The translations under genes and the position numbers were made by a program. Positions 21,741-31,984 of a stretch of 64,000 bases of DNA are shown piece after piece; the stretch's first letter is position 1, and every line of letters begins with the position of its first letter. The DNA is from Dugong dugon (Eukaryota; Chordata; Mammalia; Sirenia; Dugongidae). The stretch is from positions 98,725,234-98,789,233 of the forward strand of contig CM057462.1 of the NCBI GenBank assembly GCA_030035585.1. The letters run 5' to 3'. The notes under the pieces are model-generated. The model saw nothing but the letters and a program-made list of their open reading frames with translations, ran no database searches and was not told where the DNA came from.

Positions 21741-21904
21741 GGAGCCCTGTTGGTACAGTGGTTAAGAGCTGGGCTGCCAATCAAGATGTTAGCAGTTCGA
21801 ATCCACCAGTTGCTCCTTAGAAACCCTATGGGGCAGTTCAACTGTGTCCTATAGGGTCACTATGAGTTGGAATTGACTCAAACGCAGTAGGTTTTGGTTA
21901 CTAA
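21741..21904 (+). mobile_element. AfroSINE with 10-bp TSD
   Basis: tRNA-derived SINE: head 'ggagccctgttggtacagtg' followed by a Pol III B-box-like 'agttcgaatcc' near 21793, then the body 'aaaccctatggggcag' and 'agggtcactatgagttggaa'. A TSD, ttgcaaacac, lies at 21731-21740 and 21905-21914. It sits inside the ancient L1. Confidence 0.92.
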
Positions 21905-21945
21905 TTGCAAACACTACTCCCTTGTCAATTGTCTTCTACACATGT

Positions 21946-22098
21946 GCAAAGACCTCTTTAAAGATTTAAAAAGCAAAGATGTCACCTTAAGGACTAAGGT
22001 GCACCTGACTCAAACCAGAGTGTTTTCAATCCAGTGTTTCTTTCTGTTGTACATAGGGTCGCTGTGAGTTAGAACAGACTCAATAGCACCTAACAACA
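21946..22098 (+). mobile_element. Short RTE 3' fragment with 8-bp TSD
   Basis: Carries a piece of the RTE C-terminal coding region ('gcaaagacctctttaaagat', 'agatgtcaccttaaggacta') joined directly to the 3'UTR end ('gtacatagggtcgctgtgag', 'gcacctaacaacaac'). A roughly 400-bp coding stretch is skipped between the two. The TSD acacatgt lies at 21938-21945 and 22099-22106. Confidence 0.78.
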
Positions 22099-22106
22099 AC
22101 ACATGT

Positions 22107-23267
22107 ACAGGATTTTCCCTAGCATATACACCTAGGAGTGAAATTGTGCTTATTCAACTTTACTGCGTGTTGATAAACTCTCTTTGAAAGTGTTTGCACC
22201 AAATTTCACTTAGTAAGCAGTAGATGATTGTTCCCAATGCTCCACATTCTTGCCAACACTTGATGTGGTAAAATAGCATGTTATTGAGATCTCACTGTGC
22301 ACTTCGGGGATTGCTAATGAGTTTGAGCGTATTTTCAAGTATTCAAAGGTCGTTCACGTACCTCTTCTATGAAATGCCTGCTTGTCTTGTTGTCCAAATT
22401 TAATTGGTTGCTTCCTTTTTTTCTTTTTGATTAATAGGTAAGATAATAATCTTTTGTTGGTTATGTACGTTGCAGAATTTTTCTTAGTTCTTAGTTTATA
22501 TTTTGTGGTCTTTTTGGTGTTTTGTAATTATAAGAAGATCTTAATTTTAATCTAACTATAGGTTTTACCAACCTTTTCCTTTATGCTTTGTATCTTCTGT
22601 TCTTCTTTAATAAACTCTTCCTTGCCAAAGATCATAAATTGTCCTGTAATGATTATAGACATTCCCTTTCCCATTTAAGTCTTTATTCTATCTGGAATTG
22701 GTTCTTTGGATGATGTGAAGCAGAGAGCTAATTTGACATATTTTTCCCCAAGTGGATAAACAATGACTCCACCACAATTTTTTGAAAAACACATTTCTTT
22801 CCATTGATCTCCACTTCCAACCATACTATAAATTAAATTGACTTTTCATATACACTCATGATAATTTCTATACTGTCTATTATGTTCCATTTACCTAGGA
22901 TTCTATCCTTGAGCCAATACCAAACTGTTAAAACTGCTATAGTTTATAGTAATTTTTGTTATACTAAGTCAAATCTTCTTCATGGTTTTTGTTCACCCTT
23001 TACTTCTTTAAGTAATTTTTTTTTTAAAAAAGAAAAAGCTAGTTTGTAAAGTTCCAGAAAGATCTTGTGGGGCAATATTGATTAGAATGTGCCTGGGAAG
23101 AAGAGGCAAGTTTATTATATTGACTCTTCCTAACTAAAGATATGGATATATCTCCATATTTAGTGTTCTATAATATCTTTAAATAAATATTATAATCTTT
23201 TCCATAAAGGGTTTAGACTGTCTTTTTAGGCTTATTCCTAGATAACATTTTTTTTTTTTTTCCTCTC
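22107..23267. other. Ancient L1 interval, no gene
   Basis: This stretch is part of the decayed antisense L1; nothing else is seen. The 22858-23049 open frame has no start context or motif. Confidence 0.55.
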
Positions 23268-23283
23268 TGTATATAGTAAATGG

Positions 23284-23442
23284 AAACCCTGGTAGGGTAG
23301 TCGTTAAGAGCTACAGCTGCTAACCAAAATGTCAGCAGTTTGAATCCACCAGGCTCTCCCTGGAAACCCTGGGGCAGTTCTACTCTGTCCTATAGGGTTG
23401 CTATGAGTCTGAATCAACTTGATGGCAATGGGTTTTGTTTTT
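23284..23442 (+). mobile_element. AfroSINE with 16-bp TSD
   Basis: Head 'aaaccctggtagggtagtcg', B-box-like 'agtttgaatccacc', and body 'gggttgctatgagtctgaat'. It is flanked by a perfect 16-bp TSD, tgtatatagtaaatgg, at 23268-23283 and 23443-23458. This is a clean, full insertion into the ancient L1. Confidence 0.93.
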
Positions 23443-23562
23443 TGTATATAGTAAATGGTTTCTTTAAAAATTATATTTTCTAATCAAGTTACTTTTATTT
23501 TGCATATTGGTTTGGTATCCATTATTCTTGCTGAAGTCTTTTATTAATTCTCATATTTTACC

Positions 23563-23805
23563 AGGAGTCCTTGAGGGGTACAAATGTTTAAGAGCTCAAC
23601 TACTATCAAGAAGTTTGGCAGTTTGAACACACCCAGAGGCATGTTGGAATACAGGGCTGGTAATCTGCTTTCAAAAAGTCACAGCATTGAAAACCCTGTG
23701 AGGCAGTTCTACTCTGCACACACAGGGTGACCATGAGTCAGAATGGACTCAATGGCAAATAACAACAATAGTAACAAAAGCAACAGCAACAGCAGTGGCA
23801 ACAAC
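23563..23805 (+). mobile_element. AfroSINE with AAC-rich tail and 8-bp TSD
   Basis: Head 'aggagtccttgaggggtaca', a diverged B box 'agtttgaacacaccc', and tail 'tcaatggcaaataacaacaa' followed by CAA/CAG repeats. TSD attttacc at 23555-23562 and 23806-23813. The long body, with 'ggtaatctgctttcaaaaag', marks a longer AfroSINE type than the one at 21741. Confidence 0.85.
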
Positions 23806-24137
23806 ATTTTACCTGTGGGTTCATTGGTGATTTTTAGTAACAATCATATCATCTACAATACATATATATGTATCATACATTCTTTTTAATCACTTCATTT
23901 CTTTTCTATCTAAAAGTGCTAATTAGGATCTCCAGCACAAGGGAGAGTAAAGTGGTGAGAGTGGGCATCTTTGACTTGCCCTGATATTAAAGGAAATGAT
24001 TTCAAGATTTCACCTTTTAATGTAATATGTGTCTTAGATATTTTTGTAGGTGTCCTGTATCAGCTTAAGGAAGTTCTTGTCCTTTTTATGTCTATTTATT
24101 TGTTTTTAAGTCTTGAATGGATTGGATGTGTTTAATT

Positions 24138-24308
24138 GACCACCAGTCACTTCAAGTCAATTCCGACTCATAGCAATCCCACATATATCAGTACAGAAAT
24201 TTGTTCCACAGGATTTTCAGTGGCTGATTTTTCAGAAGTAGATCATCAGGTCTTTCTTCCAAGGCACATCTGGGTCTATTCAAACCTCTGTCTTTTCATT
24301 TGGTAGCT
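24138..24308 (-). mobile_element. AfroSINE, antisense, head missing
   Basis: Complement of the AfroSINE body: 'cttcaagtcaattccgactc' at the left is the reversed tail block, and 'ttcagaagtagatcatcagg' the reversed body. It stops at 'tttggtagct', where the tRNA-like head should continue, and is replaced by an LTR end at 24309. Confidence 0.75.
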
Positions 24309-24332
24309 GTCTTAGTCATCTAGTGCTGCTGC
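24309..24332 (-). mobile_element. 24-bp LTR terminal stub
   Basis: The bases tgtcttagtcatctagtgct and the next four match exactly the antisense terminus of the LTRs at 45406 and 50850. After 24 bp the sequence switches to L1 3'UTR. The rest of the LTR is not found on the far side of L1-A, so it was lost in a deletion or rearrangement. Confidence 0.8.
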
Positions 24333-25623
24333 TCCATCAACGACTGTCTGTTGTGTTCCCTGTCAGGGCAGTCATTGGTGGTAGCCAGGCACCATCTAGT
24401 TTTTCTGATCTCAGGCTGATGAAGTCTCTGGTTTATGTGGTCCTTTCTGTCTCTTGGGCTACTACTTTCCTTGTGTCTTTGGTGTTCTTCATTCTCCTTT
24501 CCTCCAGGTGGTTGGGACCAATTGATGCATCTTACTTAGATGGCCGCTTGCAAGCTTTTAAGACCCCAGGCCATTCACCAAAGAAGGATGCAGAACTTTT
24601 CATTAATAAGCTTTGTTATGCAAATTGACCTAGATATACCCTAAAAGCATAGTCCCCAGACCCCTGCCTCTGTTACTCTGTCCCTCAAAGTGTTTAATTG
24701 TATTCAGGAAACTTCTTAGCTTTTGTTTAGACCAGTTGTGCTGACTTCCCATGTAGTGTGTGCTGTCCTTCCCTTCACCTAAGATAATTCTTATCTACTA
24801 TCTAGTTGGTAAATAACCCTCACCCTCCCTCCCCACCCTCATAACCATCAAAGAATATTTTCTTCTGTGTTTAAACCTTTTCTTGAGTTCTTATAATAGA
24901 GGTCTTATACAATATTTGTCCTTCTGTGATGGACTAAATTCACTCAGCATAATGAGTTCGAGCTTCCTCTATGTTGTGTTTCAAGACTTCATTCTTGTTC
25001 TTTATCGTAGCATAGTATTCCATTGTACGGACATACCATAATTTGCTTATCCATTTGTCTGTTGATGGGCACCTAGGTTGTTTCCATCTTTTTGCTGCAA
25101 TTAACACTAATGTGCATATATCTATTCGTGTGACGGCTCTTATTTCTCTGGGATATTTTCCAAGGAGTGGGATTGTTGGATCGTATGGTAATTCTATTTC
25201 TAGCTTTTTAAGGAAGCACCAAATCTATTTCCAAAGTGGTGGTACCATTTTTACATTCCCACCAACAGTATATAAGTGCTCCAGTCTCTCCACAACCTCT
25301 CTAGCATTTATTATTTTGTGTTTTTTTGATTAATGTTAGCCTTCTTGGGTGAGATATCTCATTGTAGGTTTGTCTGCATTTCTCTAATGGCTAATGATCG
25401 TGAGCATTTGTTCATGTGTCTGTAAGCTGCCTGAATATCTTCTTTGGCGAAGTGCCTGTTCATATCCTTTGCCCATTTTTTAATTGGGTTATTTGTCTTT
25501 TTGCTGTTGAGGTTTTGCTGTATATTGTAGAATTTAGAGATCAGATGATGATCGGATTTGTCATAGCCAAAAATATTTTCCCAGTCTGTAGGTTGTCTTT
25601 TGACTCTTTTGGTTAAGTCTTTT
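24333..25623 (-). mobile_element. L1-A, 3' part (antisense)
   Basis: First segment of an L1 interrupted by L1-B. It begins inside the 3'UTR (matching L1-C from 13373), so the last 430 bp or so and the poly(A) are missing. It continues into the end of ORF2 (25043-25333 region) and stops at 'ttggttaagtctttt' (25609-25623), which is repeated at 33953-33967 where L1-A resumes. Its subfamily matches L1-C and the copy at 4851, not L1-B. Confidence 0.92.
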
Positions 25624-26789
25624 TTTAAAATTGTACTTCAGGTGGAGGCTTACAAAACAAATAGATTCTCATGAACCAGTTGCACACATATTGTTTTATG
25701 ACATTGGTTAACAACCCCACAAAATGTCAACCCTCTAACTTCTCAACCTTTTTTTTTTTTTGGTGAAAATACGCATAGCCAAAGATACACCATTTCAAAA
25801 ATTTCTACATGCACAGTTTAGTGACATTGACTACGCTCTTTCAACTGTGCTGTTATTGTCACTTAAGATGAAGGCTTACAGAACAAAATAGTTTCTCATT
25901 TAACAGTTACTACAAATGTTGCCCTATGACAATGGTTAACAATCTCACAACACATCAACAATATCCTTAGTCTACCTTGGGTTCCCTATTACCAGCTTCC
26001 TTGTCCCCTTCTGCCTTATGGCCCTTGTCACTGGACTACTGTACCTCATTAGTCTCATTTGGTTTTAAGGGGCTGTCCACTCCCAGGCTGAATGGTGAAC
26101 CTCGGAGATAACTTCACTACTGAGATAAAAGGGTGCCTGGGGGCCATACTCTTGGGGTTTCTCCAGTCTCCTTTAGGCCAGTAAATCTGGTCTTTTTTTT
26201 TGTGAGTTAGAATTATGTTCTACATCCTTCTCCAACTCTGTCCAGAACCCTGTGTTGTGATCCTGGTCAGAGCAGTCAGTGGTGGTAGCCGGGCACCATC
26301 TAGCTGTACTGGACTCAGTCCGGTGGAGGCCTTGGTAGCTGTGGACAATTAGTCCTTTGGACTAACCTTTTCCTTGTATCCTGTTCTCTTCATTCTCCCT
26401 TGCTTCTGAAAGGATAAGACCAGTGGAGTATCTTAGATGGCCGCTCACAGGCTTTTAAGACCCCAGACACTACTCACCAAGGTAGAATGTAGAGCATTGA
26501 CTTTATAAGTTGTGTCATGCCAGTTGAGCTAGATGTTCCCCGAGACCATGGTCCCCACAGCCATCTGCCCAGCAATTCAGTCCCTCAGGGAGTTTGGATG
26601 GGTCTGTGGGGCTTCCATGACCTTTCCTTGTACAAGTTGTGCTGGTATCCCCTGTATTGTGTACTGTCTCACCCTTCACCCAAGATACCACTAATCTATT
26701 GCCTAGTTAGTATTTCCCCCCCCACCCCTCCCATCCCTGGTAACCAACCAAGATTGTTACATTTTGTGTGTGAACTTTTTCATGGGTTT
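25624..26789 (-). other. L1-B 3'UTR with duplicated end block
   Basis: Two related blocks carry the L1 3' terminus: 25632-25735 ('ggaggcttacaaaacaaata', 'ggttaacaaccccacaaaat') and 25856-25965 ('gaaggcttacagaacaaaat', 'ggttaacaatctcacaacac'). Between them lie a 13-base T-run near 25749-25761 and about 90 bp resembling a different, older L1 3' end ('gtgaaaatacgcatagcc'). A C-run follows at about 26708. A related 3'UTR piece is at 1-129. Confidence 0.7.
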
Positions 26790-29700
26790 TTACAATAGAG
26801 GTCTCATACAGTATTTGTCCTTTTGTGACTGACTTATTTCACTCAGCATAATGTCCTCCAGTTTCATCCATGTTATGAGATGGTTCACAGATTCATTGTT
26901 GTTCTTTCTTGTTGCATAGCACTCCATGTGTGTATGTACCATAGTTTGTTTATCCATTCATCTGTTGATAGGCATCTAGGTTGTTTCCATCATTTTGTTA
27001 TTGTGAACAATGCTGCCATGAACATAGGTGTGCATATATCTATTCGAGTGACAACTCTTATTTCTCTAGGATATATTCCTAGGAGTGGGATCGCTGGATC
27101 GAATGGTATGTCTATTTCTAGCTTTCTGAGGAAGCGCCATATGATTTTCCAAAATGGTTGTATCATTTTGCATTCCCACCAGCAGTGCATAAGAGTTCCC
27201 ATCTCCCCGCAGCTCCTCCAACATTTGTTATTTCCAATGTTTTTGATTCGTGCCAGTAATGCTGGGGTGAGATGGTATCTCATTGTGGTTTTAATTTGCA
27301 TTTCTCTAATGGCTAGTGATCGCGAGCATTTCCTCATGTGTCCGTTAGCCATTTGAATGTCTTCTTTGGTTAAGTGTCTGTTCATTTCCCTTGCCCATTT
27401 TTAAATAGGATTATTTGTCTTTTTGTTTTAGAGGTGTTGGATTTTCTTATAGATTATGGAGATTAGATCTTTGTCTGACTTGTACTGTCCAAAAATTTTT
27501 TCCCAGTCTGTAGGTTCTTTTTTCACTCTTTTGGTGAAGTCTTTTGAATAGCATAGCTGTTTGATTTTTAGAAGATCCAGTTATCTAGCTTATCTATGGG
27601 GGTTTGTGCATTGATGGTTATGATTTATATCCTGTTAATGTCGTGTATTAAGGCCTGTAGTGTTGGTCGTATTTCGTCTTCTCTGAACTTTATAGTTTTA
27701 GCTTGATATTCAGGTCTTTGATCCATTTTGAAGTAGTTTTTGTATACAGTGTGAGGTATGGGTCCTGTTTCATTTTTTTGCAGATGGATATCAAGTTTTG
27801 CCAGCACCGTTTGTTAAAAAGACTCTGGTTTCCACATTTGATGGACTTTGGGCCCTTTTCGAAGATCAAGTGACTGTAGGTGGATGGATTTACATCTGGG
27901 TTCTCAATTCTGTTCCATTGGTCAATGTATCTGTCATTGTACCAGTACCAGGCTGTTTTGACTGCTTTAGCTGTATAGTAGGTTCTGATGTCAGGTAGTG
28001 TGAGTTCTCCAACTTTATTCTTCTTCTTCAGTAGTGCTTTACTTATTCAGGGCTTCTTCCCTTTCCATATAAAGTTAATGATTAGTTTTTCCATCTCTTT
28101 GAAGAATGTTATTGGTATTTGGATCAGAATTGTGTTGTATTTGTAAATTGCTTTGGGTAGAGTTGTCATTTTCACGATGTTGAGTCTCCCTATCCATGAG
28201 CATGGTATGTTTTTCCATTTACGTAGATCCCTTTGGGTTTCATGCAGTAGTGTTTTGTAGTTTTTTTGTATAGGTCTTTTACATCCCTGGTCAGATTTAT
28301 TCCTAAGTATTTTATCTTTTTAGGGGCTATTGAAAATGGTATTGTTTTCCTGATTTCCTTTTCATCGTTCTCCTTATTGGTGTATAGGAATCCAACTGAT
28401 TTTTGAATGTTTATCTCGTATCCTGCTACTCTGCTGAATCTTTCTATTAGTTCCAGTAGATTTCTTGTGGAGTCTTTAGGGTTTTCTGTGTATAGTATCA
28501 TATCATCTGCAAACAGGGACAGTTTGACTTCTTCATTACCAATTTGGATGCCCTTTATTTCTTTTTCTTGCCTTATTCCTCTAGCTAGAACTTCCAGCAC
28601 AATGTTAAATAGGAGAGGTGATAAAGGGCATCCTTGTCTTGTTCCTGTGTTCAAGGGGAATGTTTTAGCCTCTCTCCATTAACAATTATGTTGGCCGTTG
28701 TTTTTTCATAGATGCCCTTTGTTATGTTGAGAAATTTCCCTTCTATACCTATTTGATTGAGAGTTTTTATCAGGAATGAGTATTGGACTTTGTCAAATGC
28801 CTTTTCTGCATCAATTGAGATGATCATGTGATTCTTTTCTTTCCTTTTATTTATGTGGTGGATTACGTTGGTTGATTTTCTAAAGTTGAACTATCCTTGC
28901 ATAACTGGTATGAATCCTACTTGGTTGTGGTGTATTATTTTTTTGATATGATGCTGAATGCTATTGGCTAGAATTTTGTTGAGAAATTTTGCATCTATAG
29001 TCGAGAGATATTGGTCTGTAATTTTCTTTTTTTGTGACGTCTTTGCCTGGTTTTGGCATCAGGGTTATGCTGGCTTCATAGAATGAATTTGGAAGTGTTG
29101 CTTCCTCTTCTATTCTCTGAAATAGCTAGAGTAGTACTGATACAAGTTCTTCTGTAGATGTTTTGTAGAATTCTCCAGTGAAGCCATCTGGGCCAGGGCT
29201 TTTTTGGGTTGGGGTTTTTTTTTATTACCTTTTCAATCTCTTCTCTTGTTATGGGTCTGTTCAGATTTTCAACACCACTTTGTTGTAGTTTGGGTAGGCC
29301 TTGTGTTTCTAGAAATTTATCCATTTCCTCTAGGTTTTCAAATTTGTTGGAGTATAGTTTTTCATAATATTCTGCTATAATCCTTTTTATTTCAGTTGGG
29401 TCTGTTGTAATGTCCCCAATTTCATTTGTTATTTGGGTTATTTGTGTCCTCTCCTGTTTTCTCTTGTCAGTCTGGCCAGTGGTTAGTTGAATTTGTTGAT
29501 TCTTTCTGTTTTTCTGTTCTCTATTTCATTTATTTCTGCTCTGATCTTTACTATTTCCTTCTAACGGAGGTTGTGGGCTTTTTTTGCTTTCTCTTTTTAT
29601 TTGTTTGAGTTCTGTAGTTAATGTTTTGATTTTGTCCCTTCTTTTTTGATATGTGCATCTATTGCTACAAGTTGTCCTCCGAGGACTGCTTTTGTTGTGT

Positions 29701-30565
29701 CCCAAAGGTTTTGGTAGGATGTGTTTTCATTCTCATTTGATTTTAGGAATTTTTTGATTCCATCTCTGATTTCTTCTATTACCCAGTGATGTGTAAGTAA
29801 GGTATTATTCAGTTTCCATGTAATTGAGTTTTTTTCCTTGCTCTTTCTATTGTTAATTTCTACCTTGATGGCATTGTGGTCAGAGAAGATACTTTGAATT
29901 ATCTCAACGTTTTGGATCTTGTTGATGATTGCTCTGTGGCCTAAGATGTGGTCTATTCTGGAGAATGTTCCATGTGCATTGGAAAAGAATGTGTACTTTG
30001 CAACTGTTTGGTGGAGTGTTCTATACATGTCTATGAGGTCAAGTTGGCTGATTGTGCCCTTTAGGTCCTCTGTATCTTTGCTGAGTTTCTTCTTAATTGT
30101 TCTGTCCTTTACAGAGAGTGGTGTGTTGAAGTCTCCTACTATTATTGTGGAACTGTCCATTTCTCTTTTCAGTGTTGTTAGAGTTTGTTTTATGTATTTT
30201 GGAGCCCTGTCATTGGGTGTGTAGATGTTTATTATGGTTATGTCTTCATGATGGATCGTCCCCTTAATCATTATATAGTGTCCTTCTTTGTCTTTTATGG
30301 TAGATTTTGTTTTAAAGTCTATTTTATCTGAGATTAGAATTCCCACTCCTGCTCCTTTTTGGTAGTTGTTAGCTTGATATATTTTTTTCCAACCTTTGAC
30401 TTTTAATAAATTCACATCTTTATTTCTGAGGTGTGTCTCTTGTAGACAGCATATTGATAGATCCTGTTTTCTTATCCATTCTATCACTCTCTGTCTCTTT
30501 ATGGGTGCATTGAGTCCATTTACATTCAGTGTAATTATTGATAGATGTGAGTTTGTTGTTGTCAT
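26790..30565 (-). pseudogene. L1-B ORF2 (EN-RT-Cys) pseudogene
   Basis: About 1258 codons from the ATG at 30565 to a stop at 26790-26792, the usual L1 ORF2 length. The endonuclease is intact in a 315-residue frame (29618-30565): 'ITLNVNGLNAP', 'CLQETHL', 'IINIYTPNDRAP', 'IVGDFNTPLS' and 'IFSDHNAIK', with the Glu, Asp-Asn and Ser-Asp-His catalytic groups present. RT palm pieces lie at 28190-28654 ('[20 protein letters not shown]', FADD box 'LFADDMILY'). The C-terminal zinc knuckle at 26990-27385 is CX3CX7HX4C. Frameshifts after residue 310 and in the RT approach (29076-29324) break it. The full protein would carry out target-primed reverse transcription. Confidence 0.92.
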
Positions 30566-30988
30566 TTTGTAGTGCTATTTTTTGTGGTGCTGAACTTTTC
30601 TTTATTCTTCTTATTCTCTTGTGCTGAATTACTTTTGTTTGTGGATTTTTTTTTCATTTCTTTTGTTTTTGTAGGTTTTGTTTTTGCTGAGACTTTATCT
30701 TTTTCCTCTTTTTTTTATGACTATGTTTGTTAACTTTCTTTGTGGTTACCATGAATTTTACCCTTATCTTTCTAAGTTTGAAGCAGTCTATCATTACTTG
30801 GTATCGCCTTGCCTTCCTCTCCATTAGAAAGTTCTATACCTATGCTGTTTATTCCCTCTTTTATTGTTTTGATGTTGTTGTCATTTACTGATTAACTGCT
30901 TTGATTCCCTGTTGTATTTCTTTTGGTTTTGGATAGTTCTGGAGAGTTCATTTCATAGGTTGGTATCTGGCTGGTACGATCCTGCGCC

Positions 30989-31984
30989 TTAGGTTCTGCG
31001 TGTGAGCTGAAGCTGTTTGTCCTCAGATCGAAGAACTCCCGTTAATAATTCTTGTAAGTTTGGTTTGACTTTTACATATTCCCTTAGTTACTGTTTATCT
31101 GTAAATGACCTAATTTCACCATCAAATTTGAATGAGAGTTTTGCAGGATATATTATTCTTGGCTGACAATTTTTTTCTCTCAAAATTTTATATATGCATC
31201 CCATTGCCTTCTTGAATGCATGGTTTCTGCTGAATAATCTGAGCTTAGTCTTATTGTTTCTCCTTTGTATGTGACTTCTTGTTTTTCATGAGCTGCTCTC
31301 AGGATTCTTTGTTTGTCTTTGGTTTTGGCAAGTGTGAATATGATATGCCTTGGTGATTTTCTTTTGGGGGTGTCTCTTATATGGGGTTCGTTGAGCTCTT
31401 TGGATGGCCAGCTTTTCATCTTTCATGATATTGGGGAAGTCTTCTGTCAGGAGTTCTTCAATGATCCTCTCTGTGCTTTCTGTTTTCTCCCCCTGTTCTA
31501 AAATTCCAATCACTCGAAAATTTTTGCTTTTGATTGTATCCCACATAACTCTCAGGGTCTCTTCACTTTTATTTGTTCTTTTTTGAATTTTCCTGAACAG
31601 GGTTGTATCCAAGTGTTTGTCTTCAATTCCACTGATCTTGTCTTCCACTGTTTCAAATCTGTTTCTCAGCCCTTCTATGACACTGTCCATTTCTGAAATC
31701 TTGTTGTGTATCTTTTGGATTTCTTATTGTTGTCTTTGTATAATTTTTAGTTGTGAATTTATTTCTCATTTTGTTCCTGCATTATTTTCCTGAATTCTTC
31801 CACTTTTTTTGTCTGTATTTTCCATTAATTTGTCTATGTTTTCCTCATGTTTGTCAGCTTTTTGCCTCAGCTCTTGTAGAATTCTGAGTATTAGAGATTT
31901 GGATTCTCTATCTGGTAGGTCTAGTGGATTTTCTTCCACCTGAGAGTCATCTGATGTTTTATTTTGGATGCCTACTGGAACCAT
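30989..31984 (-). pseudogene. L1-B ORF1 (RNA chaperone) pseudogene
   Basis: About 331 codons from ATG at 31984 to a stop at 30989-30991. The N-terminal frame (31766-31984) has heptads leading into the coiled coil ('LILRILQELRQKADKHEENI'). 31286-31690 continues the coil and enters the RRM ('VMWDTIKSKNFRVIGILEQG'). 31180-31419 holds the C-terminal domain ('RHIIFTLAKTKDKQRILRAA', 'SAETMHSRRQWDAY'). Frame changes between these pieces break it. ORF1p normally forms trimers that package L1 RNA. The ORF1-ORF2 gap is about 420 bp. Confidence 0.9.

Larger units (their letters stand above)
21505..24137 (-). mobile_element. Ancient L1 ORF2 region, antisense, interrupted
   Basis: Decayed L1 sequence in antisense runs through this interval between younger insertions. 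Recognisable parts include the end of ORF2 near 22360-22450 ('gaaatgcctgcttgtcttgt' then 'aatttaattggttgcttcc') and the RT region near 23930-23990 ('aggatctccagcacaaggga'). Younger insertions split it at 21741, 21946, 23284 and 23563. It is far more diverged than L1-A, B or C, and no open coding frame survives. Edges are approximate. Confidence 0.7.

Noticed and set aside
21780..21805. tRNA gene from the B-box-like motif
   Set aside because: It is the tRNA-derived head of an AfroSINE; there is no cloverleaf, and the same motif recurs in every SINE copy here.
29618..30565. Active L1 or host endonuclease gene
   Set aside because: The endonuclease frame is intact, but ORF2 is frameshifted soon after it and ORF1 is broken, so it is an inactive L1-B copy.
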